Positions 45,540 through 55,277 of a DNA stretch of 64,000 nucleotides are shown piece by piece. The notes beneath the pieces are model-generated. The model ran no database searches, was not told the origin of the DNA, and saw nothing but the letters and a program-made list of their open reading frames with translations. The DNA is from Pseudomonas sp. AB6. GTDB taxonomy: Bacteria > Pseudomonadota > Gammaproteobacteria > Pseudomonadales > Pseudomonadaceae. A program made the position numbers and the translations under genes. Position 1 is the first letter of the stretch; the number at the start of each line of letters is the position of its first letter. The DNA is taken from the NCBI RefSeq assembly GCF_034314105.1, contig NZ_JAVIWJ010000001.1, positions 2,501-66,500 of the forward strand. Reading direction: 5' to 3'.

Positions 45540-47018
45540 ATGACTTCCCCCCGGATTTTCCCCTCGCACGTCTCGGTGCTGTTGAGTCACGACCCGCAAC
45601 CTAGCCTGTTGCTCGATGATCAGGCGCGTGCGATTGAACTCAACCTGGCGCTGCTGAACGTACTCGCGCAGTGGCCCTCTACCGACGTAACAGCACTGTT
45701 ACCGGTGAATCAATCTGCGCTGGTTCGCGCTTGCCTAGAACAGCAACGGCCGATCGAAGAGGTTGAAGCCTGCTGGGAACAACGGATTTTTTTGTGGACT
45801 TTCATCCCTGTTCCCCAGGAAAACCAGGTACTGGCACGCTGTCGAGAGGCCACCGAGCAGATTGTGGCCGAGAGAGAAGCGGCCAAAGCAAGGCGGCTGT
45901 ACCGATTGATCACCGAAAACACCACGGATCTGATTTCCCGTCACACGCCTGAAGGTCACTTTATTGATGCGTCACCCGCTGCCTGGACGTTGCTGGGTTA
46001 TTGGCCCGGGGAGTTGCAAGGTTTATTGGCGCAAGGTTTGTTTCATGGTCAGGGCTTGGCGGGACTGATCAACCGTGCCCGCGATGCGCTTACCCAAGAG
46101 GGTTATCACACGATGACTTACCGAATCCGCCACCGTGATGGGCACTATCTGTGGTTCGAAACAGCCAGCCGGGCAATTCGCGAAACCTACACCGGCGCCG
46201 TGGTCGAAGTTATCAGCGTGTCTCGGGACGTGACCGCCCGGGTCCAGGCGGACGAGCGTCACCGGCGTCTTGAAGATGAGTTGGCGCACACGGCGCGGCT
46301 TGTAACCTTGGGTGAGATGGCGTCGGGCATTGCCCACGAAATCAATCAACCGCTGGCTGCGATCGTCAACTATGCCAGCGCCAGCCAGCGTTACTTGCAG
46401 GCGTTGGGCACTCACCCTCAGGCGGCCGAGCGTGTGGCGCAGGGCCTTGAGCACATCACCGACCATGCCAATCGCGCGTCTGAAGTGATTAAGCGGCTAC
46501 GCGCTTTTCTGCGTAAAGGGCGACGGCAGATGCAGGCTTTGGACACCAGCGAAGTGGCCCGCGGAGTGGTTGGTCTGTGTGCGTGGGAAGCTAACGATTG
46601 CCAAGTGACGATAAAAGAGCGGTTACCGGATAATCTTCCGCCGATCTACGCCGATAGAGTGTTACTGGAACAGGTACTGCTCAACGTGTTACGCAATGCC
46701 ATCGACGCCAACCGCGAGGCGCATCCTGGTCGTTCATCGACGATTGTGTTGGCGGCTGAGCTTGCCGTTGATGGGCGCATCGAGCTGAGTGTCCAGGACC
46801 AAGGGCCGGGAGTGAGCGAGTCGGAACTTGAAAAAATCTTCACACCTTTTTACACCAGTAAAGTCGAGGGTTTGGGCCTGGGCTTGTCCATGAGTCGAAA
46901 TATCATCGAAGGGCTGGGTGGCGAGCTAAAAGCCCGACGCCTGCCGGTTGGCTTAATGCTGTTGTGTTATTTGCCACGCGTGGGTCCGTCTAAAACCGCA
47001 TCAGGAGTGAACGAATGA
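45540..47018 (+). CDS. PAS-domain sensor histidine kinase
   Basis: 492 residues, no membrane helix, so cytoplasmic. A PAS domain (about 120-235) is followed by the H-box GEMASGIAHEINQPLAAI with His266, and the ATP-binding N, G1 and G2 boxes (LNVLRNAIDA, DQGPGVSESE, GLGLGLSMS). The FixL/DctB type. It overlaps the response-regulator gene by four bases. The neighbourhood (acyl-CoA ligase and dehydrogenase on the other strand) recalls the bfiS-bfiR locus of P. aeruginosa, but I am not sure of orthology. Confidence 0.88.
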   Translation: MTSPRIFPSHVSVLLSHDPQPSLLLDDQARAIELNLALLNVLAQWPSTDVTALLPVNQSALVRACLEQQRPIEEVEACWEQRIFLWTFIPVPQENQVLARCREATEQIVAEREAAKARRLYRLITENTTDLISRHTPEGHFIDASPAAWTLLGYWPGELQGLLAQGLFHGQGLAGLINRARDALTQEGYHTMTYRIRHRDGHYLWFETASRAIRETYTGAVVEVISVSRDVTARVQADERHRRLEDELAHTARLVTLGEMASGIAHEINQPLAAIVNYASASQRYLQALGTHPQAAERVAQGLEHITDHANRASEVIKRLRAFLRKGRRQMQALDTSEVARGVVGLCAWEANDCQVTIKERLPDNLPPIYADRVLLEQVLLNVLRNAIDANREAHPGRSSTIVLAAELAVDGRIELSVQDQGPGVSESELEKIFTPFYTSKVEGLGLGLSMSRNIIEGLGGELKARRLPVGLMLLCYLPRVGPSKTASGVNE

Positions 47019-47662
47019 CCCGCGTTGCGGAGCAAGTGGTGTATGTGGTCGATGATGACCAGGGCATGCTCGATTCGACCGTCTGGTTGCTGGAGTCGGT
47101 GGGCCTCAAAGCGCTGCCGTTTACCAGTGGGCGCTCTTTTCTTGAGGCGTGCGATGCCCAGCTCAATGCATGCGTGTTACTAGACGTGCGGATGCCCGGC
47201 ATGGGTGGCCTGAATGTGCAGGAAGAGATGCGTGCCCGGGATCTTCATTTGCCAGTGATTTTCGTTAGCGGCCATGCTGACGTGCCCATTGTAGTGCGGG
47301 CTTTCAAGGCGGGGGCCCACGACTTCATTGAAAAGCCTTACAACCAACAGTTGTTGTTGGACAGCGTGCAGCAAGCGCTGCAAAGCGTTGGTGCAAACCC
47401 GTCGGATGACCACGGTCACGCGGCATTGCAAGCGCGCCTACTCACCTTGACCCCCCGCGAGCGCGACGTATTGCTGCCGCTGGTGCAGGGCTATACGACC
47501 CGCGAAATTGCTGCGCAACTGGAAATTAGTGCAAAAACCGTTGATCTCTATCGGTCGCGGGTGATGAAGCGCATGCAGGCTGAGCATTTGCCAGCTTTGG
47601 TAGGTATGGCAATAGCGGTGGGGATGGTCAACCCGCTGGCGCTGCGCTCAGGTGGTAATTAA
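47015..47662 (+). CDS. FixJ/NarL-type response regulator
   Basis: 215 residues. Receiver domain with the acidic pocket VVDDD (11-15), phospho-acceptor Asp57 (LLDVRMPGMGG), Ser/Thr and Lys of FIEKPY; C-terminal LuxR helix-turn-helix LTPRERDVLLPLVQGYTTREIAAQLEISAKTVDLYRS (written here in two parts: LTPRERDVLLPLVQG and TREIAAQLEISAKTVDLY). Partner of the kinase just upstream. Confidence 0.9.
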   Translation: MTRVAEQVVYVVDDDQGMLDSTVWLLESVGLKALPFTSGRSFLEACDAQLNACVLLDVRMPGMGGLNVQEEMRARDLHLPVIFVSGHADVPIVVRAFKAGAHDFIEKPYNQQLLLDSVQQALQSVGANPSDDHGHAALQARLLTLTPRERDVLLPLVQGYTTREIAAQLEISAKTVDLYRSRVMKRMQAEHLPALVGMAIAVGMVNPLALRSGGN

Positions 47663-47793
47663 GGGCTAACCGTTATGTATTAACGGTCTGGTTCTTGCTT
47701 CCAATCGAATACAACGGCGATCTGCCGGGTCTTTGCAACTAGCGCCCTCCAGGGCCACAAGCGAAGGAAGGGCGTAAAGATGAGAGGTTTCAA

Positions 47794-49851
47794 ATGCTGA
47801 CACTTTTGTCCCCGGGGATTCGCCTGTTAGGGCGTTTCGGATTTGCTCGAAAGTTTCAGCTGCTTTTCCTGTTGTTCATGCTGCCGTTAGTGGGCAGCTT
47901 ATGGATGATCGGGCAGGATTATCACGACAAGCTGGCTCTGATATCTGGCGAGCGCGCGGGGGTGCGCCAGTTGTCGGCACTGGATTCGCTGGATAATCTG
48001 TTGGCGGCACAACGCGATCGGGCGGCGCGCTGGAAAGCGGCCGATATTCTTCACGAACCGACGCCAGCGGCACGTGAAGCGATGGCTGGCCTGGATGCAG
48101 CAACCCCTGTCGTCGTCCAGGAGCTCGCGAAATTGGGCACTGAGTTGCACAGCAGCGGTGCCCAAGCCGACACACTGAATCGTTACCAGACGCTACAAAG
48201 TGCCACCACGGGTTTGGATTCTGCGGCCCTGCGCACGGTAGGGTGGTGGCCAGACGGCTACGAGCGTTTCACCGCAGCACTGACCGCGCTGCAAAATCTG
48301 CGCGAACAAATCGCGTTGGACAGCGGCCTGAATATCGACCCTTGGCGTGAAACCTATGTGTTGATGCAAATATCCACCCAGCAAGCACCGGACCTCATCG
48401 AACGGGTAGGTCGATTGGCCAGCGTCGGACAAACGTCGATCTCGTCCGGTCAATTCACCATGCAAAGCCGTTTGCAGATGCGCGACCTGCGTGGACGTCT
48501 GGGCGACGCGCGTGATCAACTGAGCAAAACCGGTGCTTCGCTGGAAGCCAGGTTGCCGCGAGAAATGCAGCCTTGGGCCGATCAGTACCGTAAAAGCCAG
48601 CAACGGTTGGACAGCGAATTAAAAGTGTTGGATGAAGGCGTGTTTGGCGGGAGCATCAGCCTCAAAACTGATGGTTTTGAGCGTAGCATTGATGTGTTGC
48701 TGAGCGATTTGGCCGCGTTGCGTCACCAATCGCTGGTGTCATTGGACGATCGTCTGGGCTATTACCATGATCAATCCATTAGGCAGTTAATTCCGGTCGC
48801 CGCTGTGTTTGGTTTGTTGCTACTGGCAGCGCTGTATCTATTTGTGTGTTTGCAGGCGTCGATCCGGCGCAGCGCCAGTGGCATCACCACCCTGGCGCAG
48901 TCGCTGCGTGACGGTAATCTCTGCGTTCAAGTACCAGTGGAAGGGCGCGACGAGCTGGCAGCAATCAGTACCGCACTCAACGTCGCGGTAGTGCAGTTGC
49001 GTACCAGCTTGCTAGGTGTTGATCACGAAACGCTGCAATTGAGTGGCGCAGTGCAAACGCTCAATAGCCAGTCCAGCCGCACCCTGAATGAGGTTGAGGA
49101 CCAACAGCTGCAGATCAGCCAGATCGCAACCGCTGCCACCCAACTGGCGGCGACCTCCCAAGGTGTAGCGAAAAGTTGTGAGCAGGCGTCCGCCAGTGCA
49201 CAGCACACCCGACATGTCGCAGAAGAGAGTAGCCGCGACAGCCTTCGAACTACCGAAAGTATTCAGCAACTTAACCAACGCCTGACTGACACCGCCGCAG
49301 CGCTGGGGCGAGTCAGTGAGCAAGGGCAGCAGATTCAATCTGTGGTGGATGCGATTCGTGGCATCGCCGAACAGACCAACCTGTTGGCACTCAATGCGGC
49401 TATCGAAGCGGCGCGCGCGGGCGAGCAGGGCAGGGGTTTCGCAGTGGTCGCCGATGAAGTGCGCAGTCTTTCACAACGTACGCAGGCGTCGACCGCGCAA
49501 ATTGCCGGGACGGTCGACAGCCTGCGCACCACCGTGAGTCAAGCGGTCGGTCTGATGGATGCAGCGTGTGGTCAGGCCGTCAATGACGCTGCTGCGGTGA
49601 CGGGGTTGGGCCAGCGTTTGGGAGAAATCGCCACAGCGGTGCAGGGTGTAACCGACACCTTGGCGCAGATCTCCACGGCGGTCGAAGAGCAAGCGAGCAC
49701 GGCTGATGAAGTCAGTAGCAACATTCAACAGGTTGATCAGGCTGCTGGTCGATTACTGGAGGGTGCACGGGCCGTCAATCAAGCGGCAGACATGCTCAGC
49801 AAAGGTAGTCGGGCACTGAGTGACAATACTGCACGCTTCCAATTGAACTGA
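47794..49851 (+). CDS. Methyl-accepting chemotaxis protein
   Basis: 685 residues. One membrane helix near 20-42, a helical periplasmic region (about 45-335), a second helix (about 337-358), a HAMP domain and a cytoplasmic signalling domain with the hairpin tip IRGIAEQTNLLALNAAIEAA (about 525-545). The ligand region is not recognised. The gene follows the response regulator by about 130 bases on the same strand, so it may be a separate unit. Confidence 0.9.
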   Translation: MLTLLSPGIRLLGRFGFARKFQLLFLLFMLPLVGSLWMIGQDYHDKLALISGERAGVRQLSALDSLDNLLAAQRDRAARWKAADILHEPTPAAREAMAGLDAATPVVVQELAKLGTELHSSGAQADTLNRYQTLQSATTGLDSAALRTVGWWPDGYERFTAALTALQNLREQIALDSGLNIDPWRETYVLMQISTQQAPDLIERVGRLASVGQTSISSGQFTMQSRLQMRDLRGRLGDARDQLSKTGASLEARLPREMQPWADQYRKSQQRLDSELKVLDEGVFGGSISLKTDGFERSIDVLLSDLAALRHQSLVSLDDRLGYYHDQSIRQLIPVAAVFGLLLLAALYLFVCLQASIRRSASGITTLAQSLRDGNLCVQVPVEGRDELAAISTALNVAVVQLRTSLLGVDHETLQLSGAVQTLNSQSSRTLNEVEDQQLQISQIATAATQLAATSQGVAKSCEQASASAQHTRHVAEESSRDSLRTTESIQQLNQRLTDTAAALGRVSEQGQQIQSVVDAIRGIAEQTNLLALNAAIEAARAGEQGRGFAVVADEVRSLSQRTQASTAQIAGTVDSLRTTVSQAVGLMDAACGQAVNDAAAVTGLGQRLGEIATAVQGVTDTLAQISTAVEEQASTADEVSSNIQQVDQAAGRLLEGARAVNQAADMLSKGSRALSDNTARFQLN

Positions 49852-49950
49852 TCGCTCAAGCGTCGGGATTGAACAGAGCGCCCTCATTGATCAAAGACCT
49901 AGCGGTCGTCGGGCGCATTGACGCGCCACGACGAGCCACTAGATACACTG

Positions 49951-51192
49951 TCATTCAGCTTTCCGCTGAGAGGTGGGTTGGCAACCTGGCGTGTATCTTC
50001 CAGCCCGCAACAGGACGATCACCCCAAAAATAGCGGAAAGGATGGAGCCCAAGAGTACTCCCACCTTCACCTCGTCTACGAGATGCGGAGTACTTGAGAA
50101 TGCCAGCGCCCCGATGAAAAGGCTCATCGTGAATCCGATACCACACAAAAGGGCGATCCCATACAGCTGTAACCAGCTACAGTTTTCGGGAAGTTTTGCC
50201 AACCCTAAGCGAATGGCCAACGCCGCCAAACCGAAGACCCCAAGCTGCTTTCCTACCAACAGCCCTAATGTCACCCCCAGTGGTACCGGGTCAATTAAGT
50301 TATTTGGCGAAATACCAACAAGGGATACACCGGCGTTGGCGAAGCCAAAGATAGGGACCACGGCGAAAGCGACCCATGGATGCACTTTCTCTTCGAGGTA
50401 AAGAAGGGGTGACTTACGCTCGCTATTTGGATCGCCCAGCGGAATGCAAAGTGCAAGAATCACCCCGGCCAAGGTTGCATGGATGCCCGATTGAAGCATG
50501 AAAAACCATAGCAGGGCGCCGGCTACCAAATAGGGAAGCAGTCTTTTCACGCCGCAGCGGTTGAGTATCACTAGAAAAACGATAACCGCCAGTGACGCCA
50601 GCAGCATGCTAATGGACAGGCCGCTGGTGTAGAACACGGCAATGATCAGCACGGCACCGAGGTCATCAAGTATCGCGAGTGCGGACAAAAATATTTTCAG
50701 AGAAATGGGAACGCGCTTGCCCAGCAGTGACAGTACACCTAATGCAAACGCGATGTCGGTAGCCGCAGGAATGGCCCAGCCGCCCATGGTTTGCGTGTTG
50801 CCCCAGTTGACGGCGAGGTAGATCAACGCAGGAAACAGCATGCCGCCAAGTGCAGCGAAACCTGGAAGAGCGCGCTGGCTCCAACTCGATAGCTGGCCGG
50901 CCAGCATTTCACGCTTGATCTCAAGACCCACCAACATGAAAAAGACGGCCATTAGGCCATCGTTTACCCAGTGCTCAATCGACAGCCCCACTATTTTGAT
51001 GTGCAGAGTCGAAAAGTAGACGGCAGACCAGGGAGAGTTCGCCACGATGAGCGCCGCCAGAGCAGCGGCCATCAGGATCAAGCCACCGGCTGATTCTGCA
51101 GCGAAAAATCGAGAGATAAATGCCAGAGCGGAAGGCGATTGACGAGGCTCTCGGGTGTTACGAACACGCGAAGGATCAGGACTCATAGGCAC
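49951..51192 (-). CDS. nhaA: NhaA sodium/proton antiporter
   Basis: 413 residues. Eleven to twelve membrane helices with the hallmark segments [18 protein letters not shown] and [20 protein letters not shown], which hold the Asp pair for ion exchange. The start is a GTG at 51192 (GGAG six bases upstream) or the ATG at 51186. Exports sodium ions in exchange for protons. It stands alone. Confidence 0.93.
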   Translation of the reverse strand: MPMSPDPSRVRNTREPRQSPSALAFISRFFAAESAGGLILMAAALAALIVANSPWSAVYFSTLHIKIVGLSIEHWVNDGLMAVFFMLVGLEIKREMLAGQLSSWSQRALPGFAALGGMLFPALIYLAVNWGNTQTMGGWAIPAATDIAFALGVLSLLGKRVPISLKIFLSALAILDDLGAVLIIAVFYTSGLSISMLLASLAVIVFLVILNRCGVKRLLPYLVAGALLWFFMLQSGIHATLAGVILALCIPLGDPNSERKSPLLYLEEKVHPWVAFAVVPIFGFANAGVSLVGISPNNLIDPVPLGVTLGLLVGKQLGVFGLAALAIRLGLAKLPENCSWLQLYGIALLCGIGFTMSLFIGALAFSSTPHLVDEVKVGVLLGSILSAIFGVIVLLRAGRYTPGCQPTSQRKAE

Positions 51193-51313
51193 GGCAACTC
51201 CGCGTGGCGGCCCGACCTACGCAAAATTAAACCTGCCTACCGCGATTTTGCGGCGACACCCGGGCAGCATTCTACACGAGAGTCCTCCTGTCGGGTTTCT
51301 CCGTAACGACGGA

Positions 51314-51799
51314 CTATCGAATGCCCAGTCGTCTATCCAGTGATAATGACCCTGCTCCACGCGCGACTATGAGAAGCAGCAGACCCGCCCAGGAAAGATG
51401 CGTCGGCCAGGCGTCAGGGTACACAAACACCTCAATGACAAGCGTCATGCCCAATAGCGCCAATGCTGACAGTCGGGAAAACAATCCCAGCACCAGAAGC
51501 ACCGGAAACAAGTGCTCGCTGTAGGCAGAAAGGTGAGCTGCCAGTTCTGGAGAGATCAAAGGCAAGGCATATTCCGTGCGGAACAGTTCGTAGGTACTCG
51601 GTGTAATCGTCAGAAAGCCACTGACCTTGGTTCGCCCGGACATAAAGAAAATTGCGGCGATTGAGAGACGAGCCACCAGCGCTAGCAGAGAATCGCCAAT
51701 CAGTGTTTCCAGTCGGCATGCAACGCGGTTCCAGTGTTTACGCAGAGATCTATCGTTGCCGGATGAGTGAGTTTGAATAACGTCCATCAAGTGCTCCAT
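51314..51799 (-). CDS. DoxX-family membrane protein of the bufferin operon
   Basis: 161 residues, four membrane helices (about 37-58, 92-110, 117-133, 140-155) in the DoxX pattern ([34 protein letters not shown]). DoxX genes are frequent at the end of bufferin/DUF692 operons. It begins 31 bases after bufC. The exact role in the pathway is unknown. Confidence 0.85.
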   Translation of the reverse strand: MEHLMDVIQTHSSGNDRSLRKHWNRVACRLETLIGDSLLALVARLSIAAIFFMSGRTKVSGFLTITPSTYELFRTEYALPLISPELAAHLSAYSEHLFPVLLVLGLFSRLSALALLGMTLVIEVFVYPDAWPTHLSWAGLLLLIVARGAGSLSLDRRLGIR

Positions 51800-51830
51800 C
51801 AGTTAGGTGGGCATTACGTTTTTAGAATAA

Positions 51831-52586
51831 TTAACCTTGGCTCGCCGCCACGAATGCCTCAGCGGTCACCAAACGGATAATGAGGTTTTCCAAGTCCACG
51901 GCAGGCTCGACTGCGATAGCTCGGTCTGCGGCTTGGTCCAGAGGCAGACCGGCCGCACAAGCGGCGAGAAAGGCACAGTCAGCAGCACTGGCAGCCTGCC
52001 AGTGCACTTTTTCCGCCTTTCGCGTTAGAAGCGCGCCTTCGCCCTGCCAATCGAGGTCGTCGGGCATTTCTAGCTGTTCGCGATTGACACGCCAGATCGT
52101 GTAGGCCGGAGAGTCAGGCAACCAAGCCCAGCGGCAAGCAGCCCGAGGTGTAAGCTGGCTCTTGGCCAAGTCCGTCGGTGAAAGCCGCGCTAAGGTGCTT
52201 ATCTCAAAGACAGGTTCATCTTCGGCGCAATGCACCTGTGTCCAGAGCAGGTCCAAAAGGGCGACGTCGCCCAGATAGGGCATTTCTTGTGCGTGCTCAA
52301 AGCCGTCGAGAAAACGCGGAAATTCGGCCCCGTAGTGCAGCAACCGGGCGTCCGTGGGCGGCGACATTCGGGCATGGAGTGTGGCCGCGCTTCGGAGCCA
52401 GTCGGTGCCCACGAGTCGCTCTATGGTTGGGAAGTTGGCGAGCAACGCGTCGGTTGCACCTTTGAGCACCGTATTGCGATAAACCGCAAAGCCGGGCTGC
52501 TGGGTCAGCGACTTCATCTCGGAGGATTCGGCATCGTAGAGTGCTTCTATGAACGAATCTTGAAACTGCTCAAGGGATGGCTTCAT
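51831..52586 (-). CDS. bufC: BufC/HvfC-type partner protein (DUF2063)
   Basis: 251 residues. The N-terminal DUF2063 domain includes FQDSFIEALYD, PGFAVYRNTVLKGATDALLA and FPTIERLVG. Members form a complex with the MNIO enzyme and help it bind the precursor peptide. Overlaps bufB by four bases (ATGA). Length normal. Confidence 0.85.
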   Translation of the reverse strand: MKPSLEQFQDSFIEALYDAESSEMKSLTQQPGFAVYRNTVLKGATDALLANFPTIERLVGTDWLRSAATLHARMSPPTDARLLHYGAEFPRFLDGFEHAQEMPYLGDVALLDLLWTQVHCAEDEPVFEISTLARLSPTDLAKSQLTPRAACRWAWLPDSPAYTIWRVNREQLEMPDDLDWQGEGALLTRKAEKVHWQAASAADCAFLAACAAGLPLDQAADRAIAVEPAVDLENLIIRLVTAEAFVAASQG

Positions 52587-53437
52587 ATCGCCAACCCATG
52601 TTGCGAACTCTGCCCAAAATTCAGCCGTGATTGCGCTCTGTCACGTTCAGCGAGCAGGGCCTCGAAAGCGGGGATGTGGTCGTCACGTTCGATCAATGTC
52701 GGACGCATACCGATTCGTCCAATCAAGCGCTCATACAAAGACCAGACGTCTTCAGCGATAGGTGCGTCGTGAGTATCAATGAGTAATGTCGAATTTCCCG
52801 GATCCTCCGCGTGGCCAGCTAGATGTATCTCCATGATCGCCAGGGCCGGAAAGGCATCCAGATAGGTTGCCGCATCGAAGCCTAAGTTGTGCGCGCTGAT
52901 GTGCACATTATTCACATCCAGCAGCAAGCCACAGCCTGTCCTCTCGCCGAGCTCGGTCAGAAAGTCCAGTTCGCTATAGTCATGGCCATCAATGTGCAAA
53001 TAGTGGGTCGGGTTTTCAATCGCGATACGACGCCCAAGGGCATCTTGTGTGCAATTCACATTACTGGCGATGCGCCGCAATGCCTCGCCGGTGCGGGGAA
53101 ATGGCAGCAGGTCAGGATGGTATTGGCCGCGCCAGGCAGACCAAGCCAAGTGCTCGGAGATCAAGCCGGGTTGAATGCGATCCGCAAGATTTTTCAGGCG
53201 CTTTAAATGCTCTGCATCCGGCGGACGATCGGCCGCCAGCGAGAGTGATACGCCGTGCAATGACAGTGGATGTCGAGTGCCAATGGCCTCAAGCCACGCC
53301 AAGCGGGGGCCACCGCCGACCATGTAGTTTTCCGGATGAACTTCGAACCAGAGGCCCTCGGCTGTGCAGTCGAAGGCGTCCTGATAGTGGACCGGTTTGA
53401 GGCCGAGTCCGGCCCCCATCTGGAACTGATTCTTCAT
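52583..53437 (-). CDS. bufB: MNIO-family enzyme BufB (DUF692)
   Basis: 284 residues of a TIM-barrel multinuclear non-heme iron oxidase: GLGLKPVHYQDAF, LWFEVHPENYMV, SLHGVSLSLA, SEHLAWS, CGLLLDVNNVHISAHNLG and IHLAGHAE supply the His, Asp, Glu and Asn metal ligands. It modifies Cys of the bufferin precursor (thiooxazole-type in studied cases). It is 28 bases after bufA and coupled to bufC. Confidence 0.92.
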   Translation of the reverse strand: MKNQFQMGAGLGLKPVHYQDAFDCTAEGLWFEVHPENYMVGGGPRLAWLEAIGTRHPLSLHGVSLSLAADRPPDAEHLKRLKNLADRIQPGLISEHLAWSAWRGQYHPDLLPFPRTGEALRRIASNVNCTQDALGRRIAIENPTHYLHIDGHDYSELDFLTELGERTGCGLLLDVNNVHISAHNLGFDAATYLDAFPALAIMEIHLAGHAEDPGNSTLLIDTHDAPIAEDVWSLYERLIGRIGMRPTLIERDDHIPAFEALLAERDRAQSRLNFGQSSQHGLAI

Positions 53438-53465
53438 GATTGGCGTGTGCCCCGTGGTGCAGAAG

Positions 53466-53738
53466 TTACATAGGTGTCAGAGTGCCCATGCCTTTTGGGG
53501 TCTTGATGCTGGTGCACGTACCCGCTGGAACGTTTTTCCAGGAGTTAGCCTGGTAGTCCATTTTGGCGGTGCCTGCACAGGTGGTGCCTGCGCCGGCTTT
53601 GCAATCGTTGTGACCGGCCATTGAAACGCCGTAGCATTTTTCCATGGCGCCTGCCGCTGCTGGGGTTTCTGCAGCTATGGCACCGGCTGCGAAGGAAGAG
53701 AAAGCAACGGCGAGGGCGGCAAGTTTCAGAGTGTTCAT
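53466..53738 (-). CDS. bufA: Bufferin precursor (DUF2282)
   Basis: 90 residues with an N-terminal signal peptide (cleavage near AIA, 20-22). The mature part has four Cys (35, 46, 54, 75) in the DUF2282 pattern [20 protein letters not shown] and [11 protein letters not shown]. Bufferins are periplasmic RiPPs that sequester copper after modification by BufB/BufC. A GGAGAAATAACC site precedes the ATG, and a GTAACC-N16-CGAA promoter lies upstream. Confidence 0.92.
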   Translation of the reverse strand: MNTLKLAALAVAFSSFAAGAIAAETPAAAGAMEKCYGVSMAGHNDCKAGAGTTCAGTAKMDYQANSWKNVPAGTCTSIKTPKGMGTLTPM

Positions 53739-53814
53739 GGTTATTTCTCCGGATGAAAATAAGAGGTCGTCTCGTCAGTGCAGAAGTGCGCTGTGCTTGC
53801 GATCCGAAAGGTAG

Positions 53815-53840
53815 TTCGCTGATTTTTCGTATCCGGTTAC
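53815..53840 (-). promoter_or_regulatory. Putative sigmaF-type promoter of the bufferin operon
   Basis: On the minus strand GTAACC (53840-53835), a 16-base spacer, then CGAA (53818-53815), about 70 bases before bufA. The same pair with the same spacing occurs on the plus strand at 53973-53998. It fits the kind of -35/-10 pair known for SigF-type ECF factors that control DUF2282 genes. Confidence 0.75.
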
Positions 53841-53972
53841 AGCAATCGCAAAATATTTTTTGGATATGCGAAATAAACCCGCTGGTTGCCTTCCGCCGTT
53901 GAACACAAGCATGATCGCCTGCCCGTTATTGGCATTGCCGTTATGCAGGTACGAAATATTTTTATCCTTCGT

Positions 53973-53998
53973 GTAACCAGGGCGGACGATGGAACGAA
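53973..53998 (+). promoter_or_regulatory. Putative sigmaF-type promoter at the sigma gene
   Basis: GTAACC (53973-53978), 16 bases, CGAA (53995-53998). It points to autoregulation of the sigma/anti-sigma operon. It covers the annotated ATG at 53989, so transcripts from it would start downstream of that codon. Confidence 0.65.
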
Positions 53999-54561
53999 TT
54001 ACACATAACGACACGTTGCGCAGCAGAGAACTCCATCTTCAACGCTTGTTCCTCGACGGTTTAAACGGAGACGAATGGGCTTATCGGGAGTTTCTGTCTG
54101 AATTAAGCGGTCATGTGCGCGGCTTTTTGCGAGCGAAACTTCAACGGCAACCCGAAGAATCCGAGGACTTGTTGCAAGAGGTCTTACTCGCCGTTCATAA
54201 CGGGCGCCATACGTACCGAGTGGATCAACCTCTGACCGCTTGGGTCTTTGCTATTGCGCGCTACAAGCTTACTGATTTTTTTCGAGGCAGGTCACGCCGT
54301 GAGGTGTTTAACGACTGTCTCGACGATGTGTCCGAGCTGTTTGCCGAGCCCGAGCTAGAACCTGCGCAGGCCAGTCGCGACCTACGCAAGTTGTTGGCGC
54401 AGCTGCCTGAACGTCAGCGTCTACCCATCGTGCATGTGAAGCTTGAAGGATTGACGGTAACGGAAACTGCGCACATGACGGGATTATCGGAGTCGGCTGT
54501 GAAGATAGGCATACATCGCGGGCTTAAGGCGTTGGCGGCGAGAATTATAGGTGCACGATGA
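53989..54561 (+). CDS. ECF sigma factor (SigF-like) paired with NrsF
   Basis: 190 residues. Region 2: HVRGFLRAKLQRQPEESEDLLQEV and YRVDQPLTAWVFAIARYKLTD; region 4: LPERQRLPIVHVKLEGLTVTE..SESAVKIGIHRG. The ATG at 53989 is used here; TTG codons at 54016 and 54046 are alternatives if the promoter over the ATG is the main one. Its stop overlaps the DUF1109 anti-sigma gene. It probably drives the divergent bufferin operon. Confidence 0.88.
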   Translation: MERITHNDTLRSRELHLQRLFLDGLNGDEWAYREFLSELSGHVRGFLRAKLQRQPEESEDLLQEVLLAVHNGRHTYRVDQPLTAWVFAIARYKLTDFFRGRSRREVFNDCLDDVSELFAEPELEPAQASRDLRKLLAQLPERQRLPIVHVKLEGLTVTETAHMTGLSESAVKIGIHRGLKALAARIIGAR

Positions 54562-55199
54562 AAACTGACGATTTTATTACCATGCTCGCGTCGGGCGTTA
54601 CCCCGGTTGACCGCAATGCCCTGCCCAAACGCTTTGGTGTCGCCGTGTTGGTGGGACTAATGGCTGCCACCTTGTTGGTGGCGACTGTACTGGGCATTCG
54701 TCCAGACCTGGCTAAAATTGCGGCAACGCCAATTTTTTGGGCGAAGATCGGTTTTCCTCTATGCCTGATGATGGGTGCGCTCCGTTCGGTTTCGCGGCTG
54801 GCAAGACCCGGCACAACCCTTGGCTCCGGAAAACTCCTGATCGTTGCGGCAGTTGCGGCGGTATGGGCCGGCACCCTTTATGTCCTCATGAGCGCAGCAC
54901 CCGATGCGCGCGTTGCGATTATCCTCGGCAAGACGTGGCGGGTGTGTGCGTTGAACATTACCTTGCTGTCGATTCCAGGATTCATTGCCGTTTTCTGGGC
55001 CCTACGTGGACTTGCGCCCACGCGACTGGTACTAGCAGGTGCCTGTGGCGGATTGATGGCCGGTGCGATGGCTACGCTTGCATACAGCTTGCATTGCCCA
55101 GAAATGGAAGTTCCATTTTGGGGCGCCTGGTACTTACTGGGCATGCTGGTTCCAGCAGCCATCGGTGCGTTGCTCGGGCCGCGATGGCTTCGTTGGTAA
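54558..55199 (+). CDS. nrsF: NrsF-type anti-sigma factor (DUF1109)
   Basis: 213 residues with six membrane helices (about 26-48, 59-77, 92-111, 128-150, 155-175 and 188-206). The N-terminal cytoplasmic stretch (MKTDDFITMLASGVTPVDRN) is the typical sigma-binding part of DUF1109 proteins. Two Cys are present in the fourth helix and near 176. It overlaps the sigma gene by four bases and should hold it at the membrane until metal or oxidative stress releases it. Confidence 0.88.
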   Translation: MKTDDFITMLASGVTPVDRNALPKRFGVAVLVGLMAATLLVATVLGIRPDLAKIAATPIFWAKIGFPLCLMMGALRSVSRLARPGTTLGSGKLLIVAAVAAVWAGTLYVLMSAAPDARVAIILGKTWRVCALNITLLSIPGFIAVFWALRGLAPTRLVLAGACGGLMAGAMATLAYSLHCPEMEVPFWGAWYLLGMLVPAAIGALLGPRWLRW

Positions 55200-55204
55200 C
55201 AAAC

Positions 55205-55243
55205 AAAACCCCCGTATCGGCTAGCGGTTACGAGGGTTTTGAG
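55205..55243. terminator. Terminator between nrsF and ychF
   Basis: aaaacccccgta and tacgagggttttg form a stem with a 12-base loop, with A-run and T-run at the two ends, so it can work for both convergent transcripts. Confidence 0.75.
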
Positions 55244-55277
55244 GTTTACCAAACGCTGTGAAACTCCACGGAATTCG

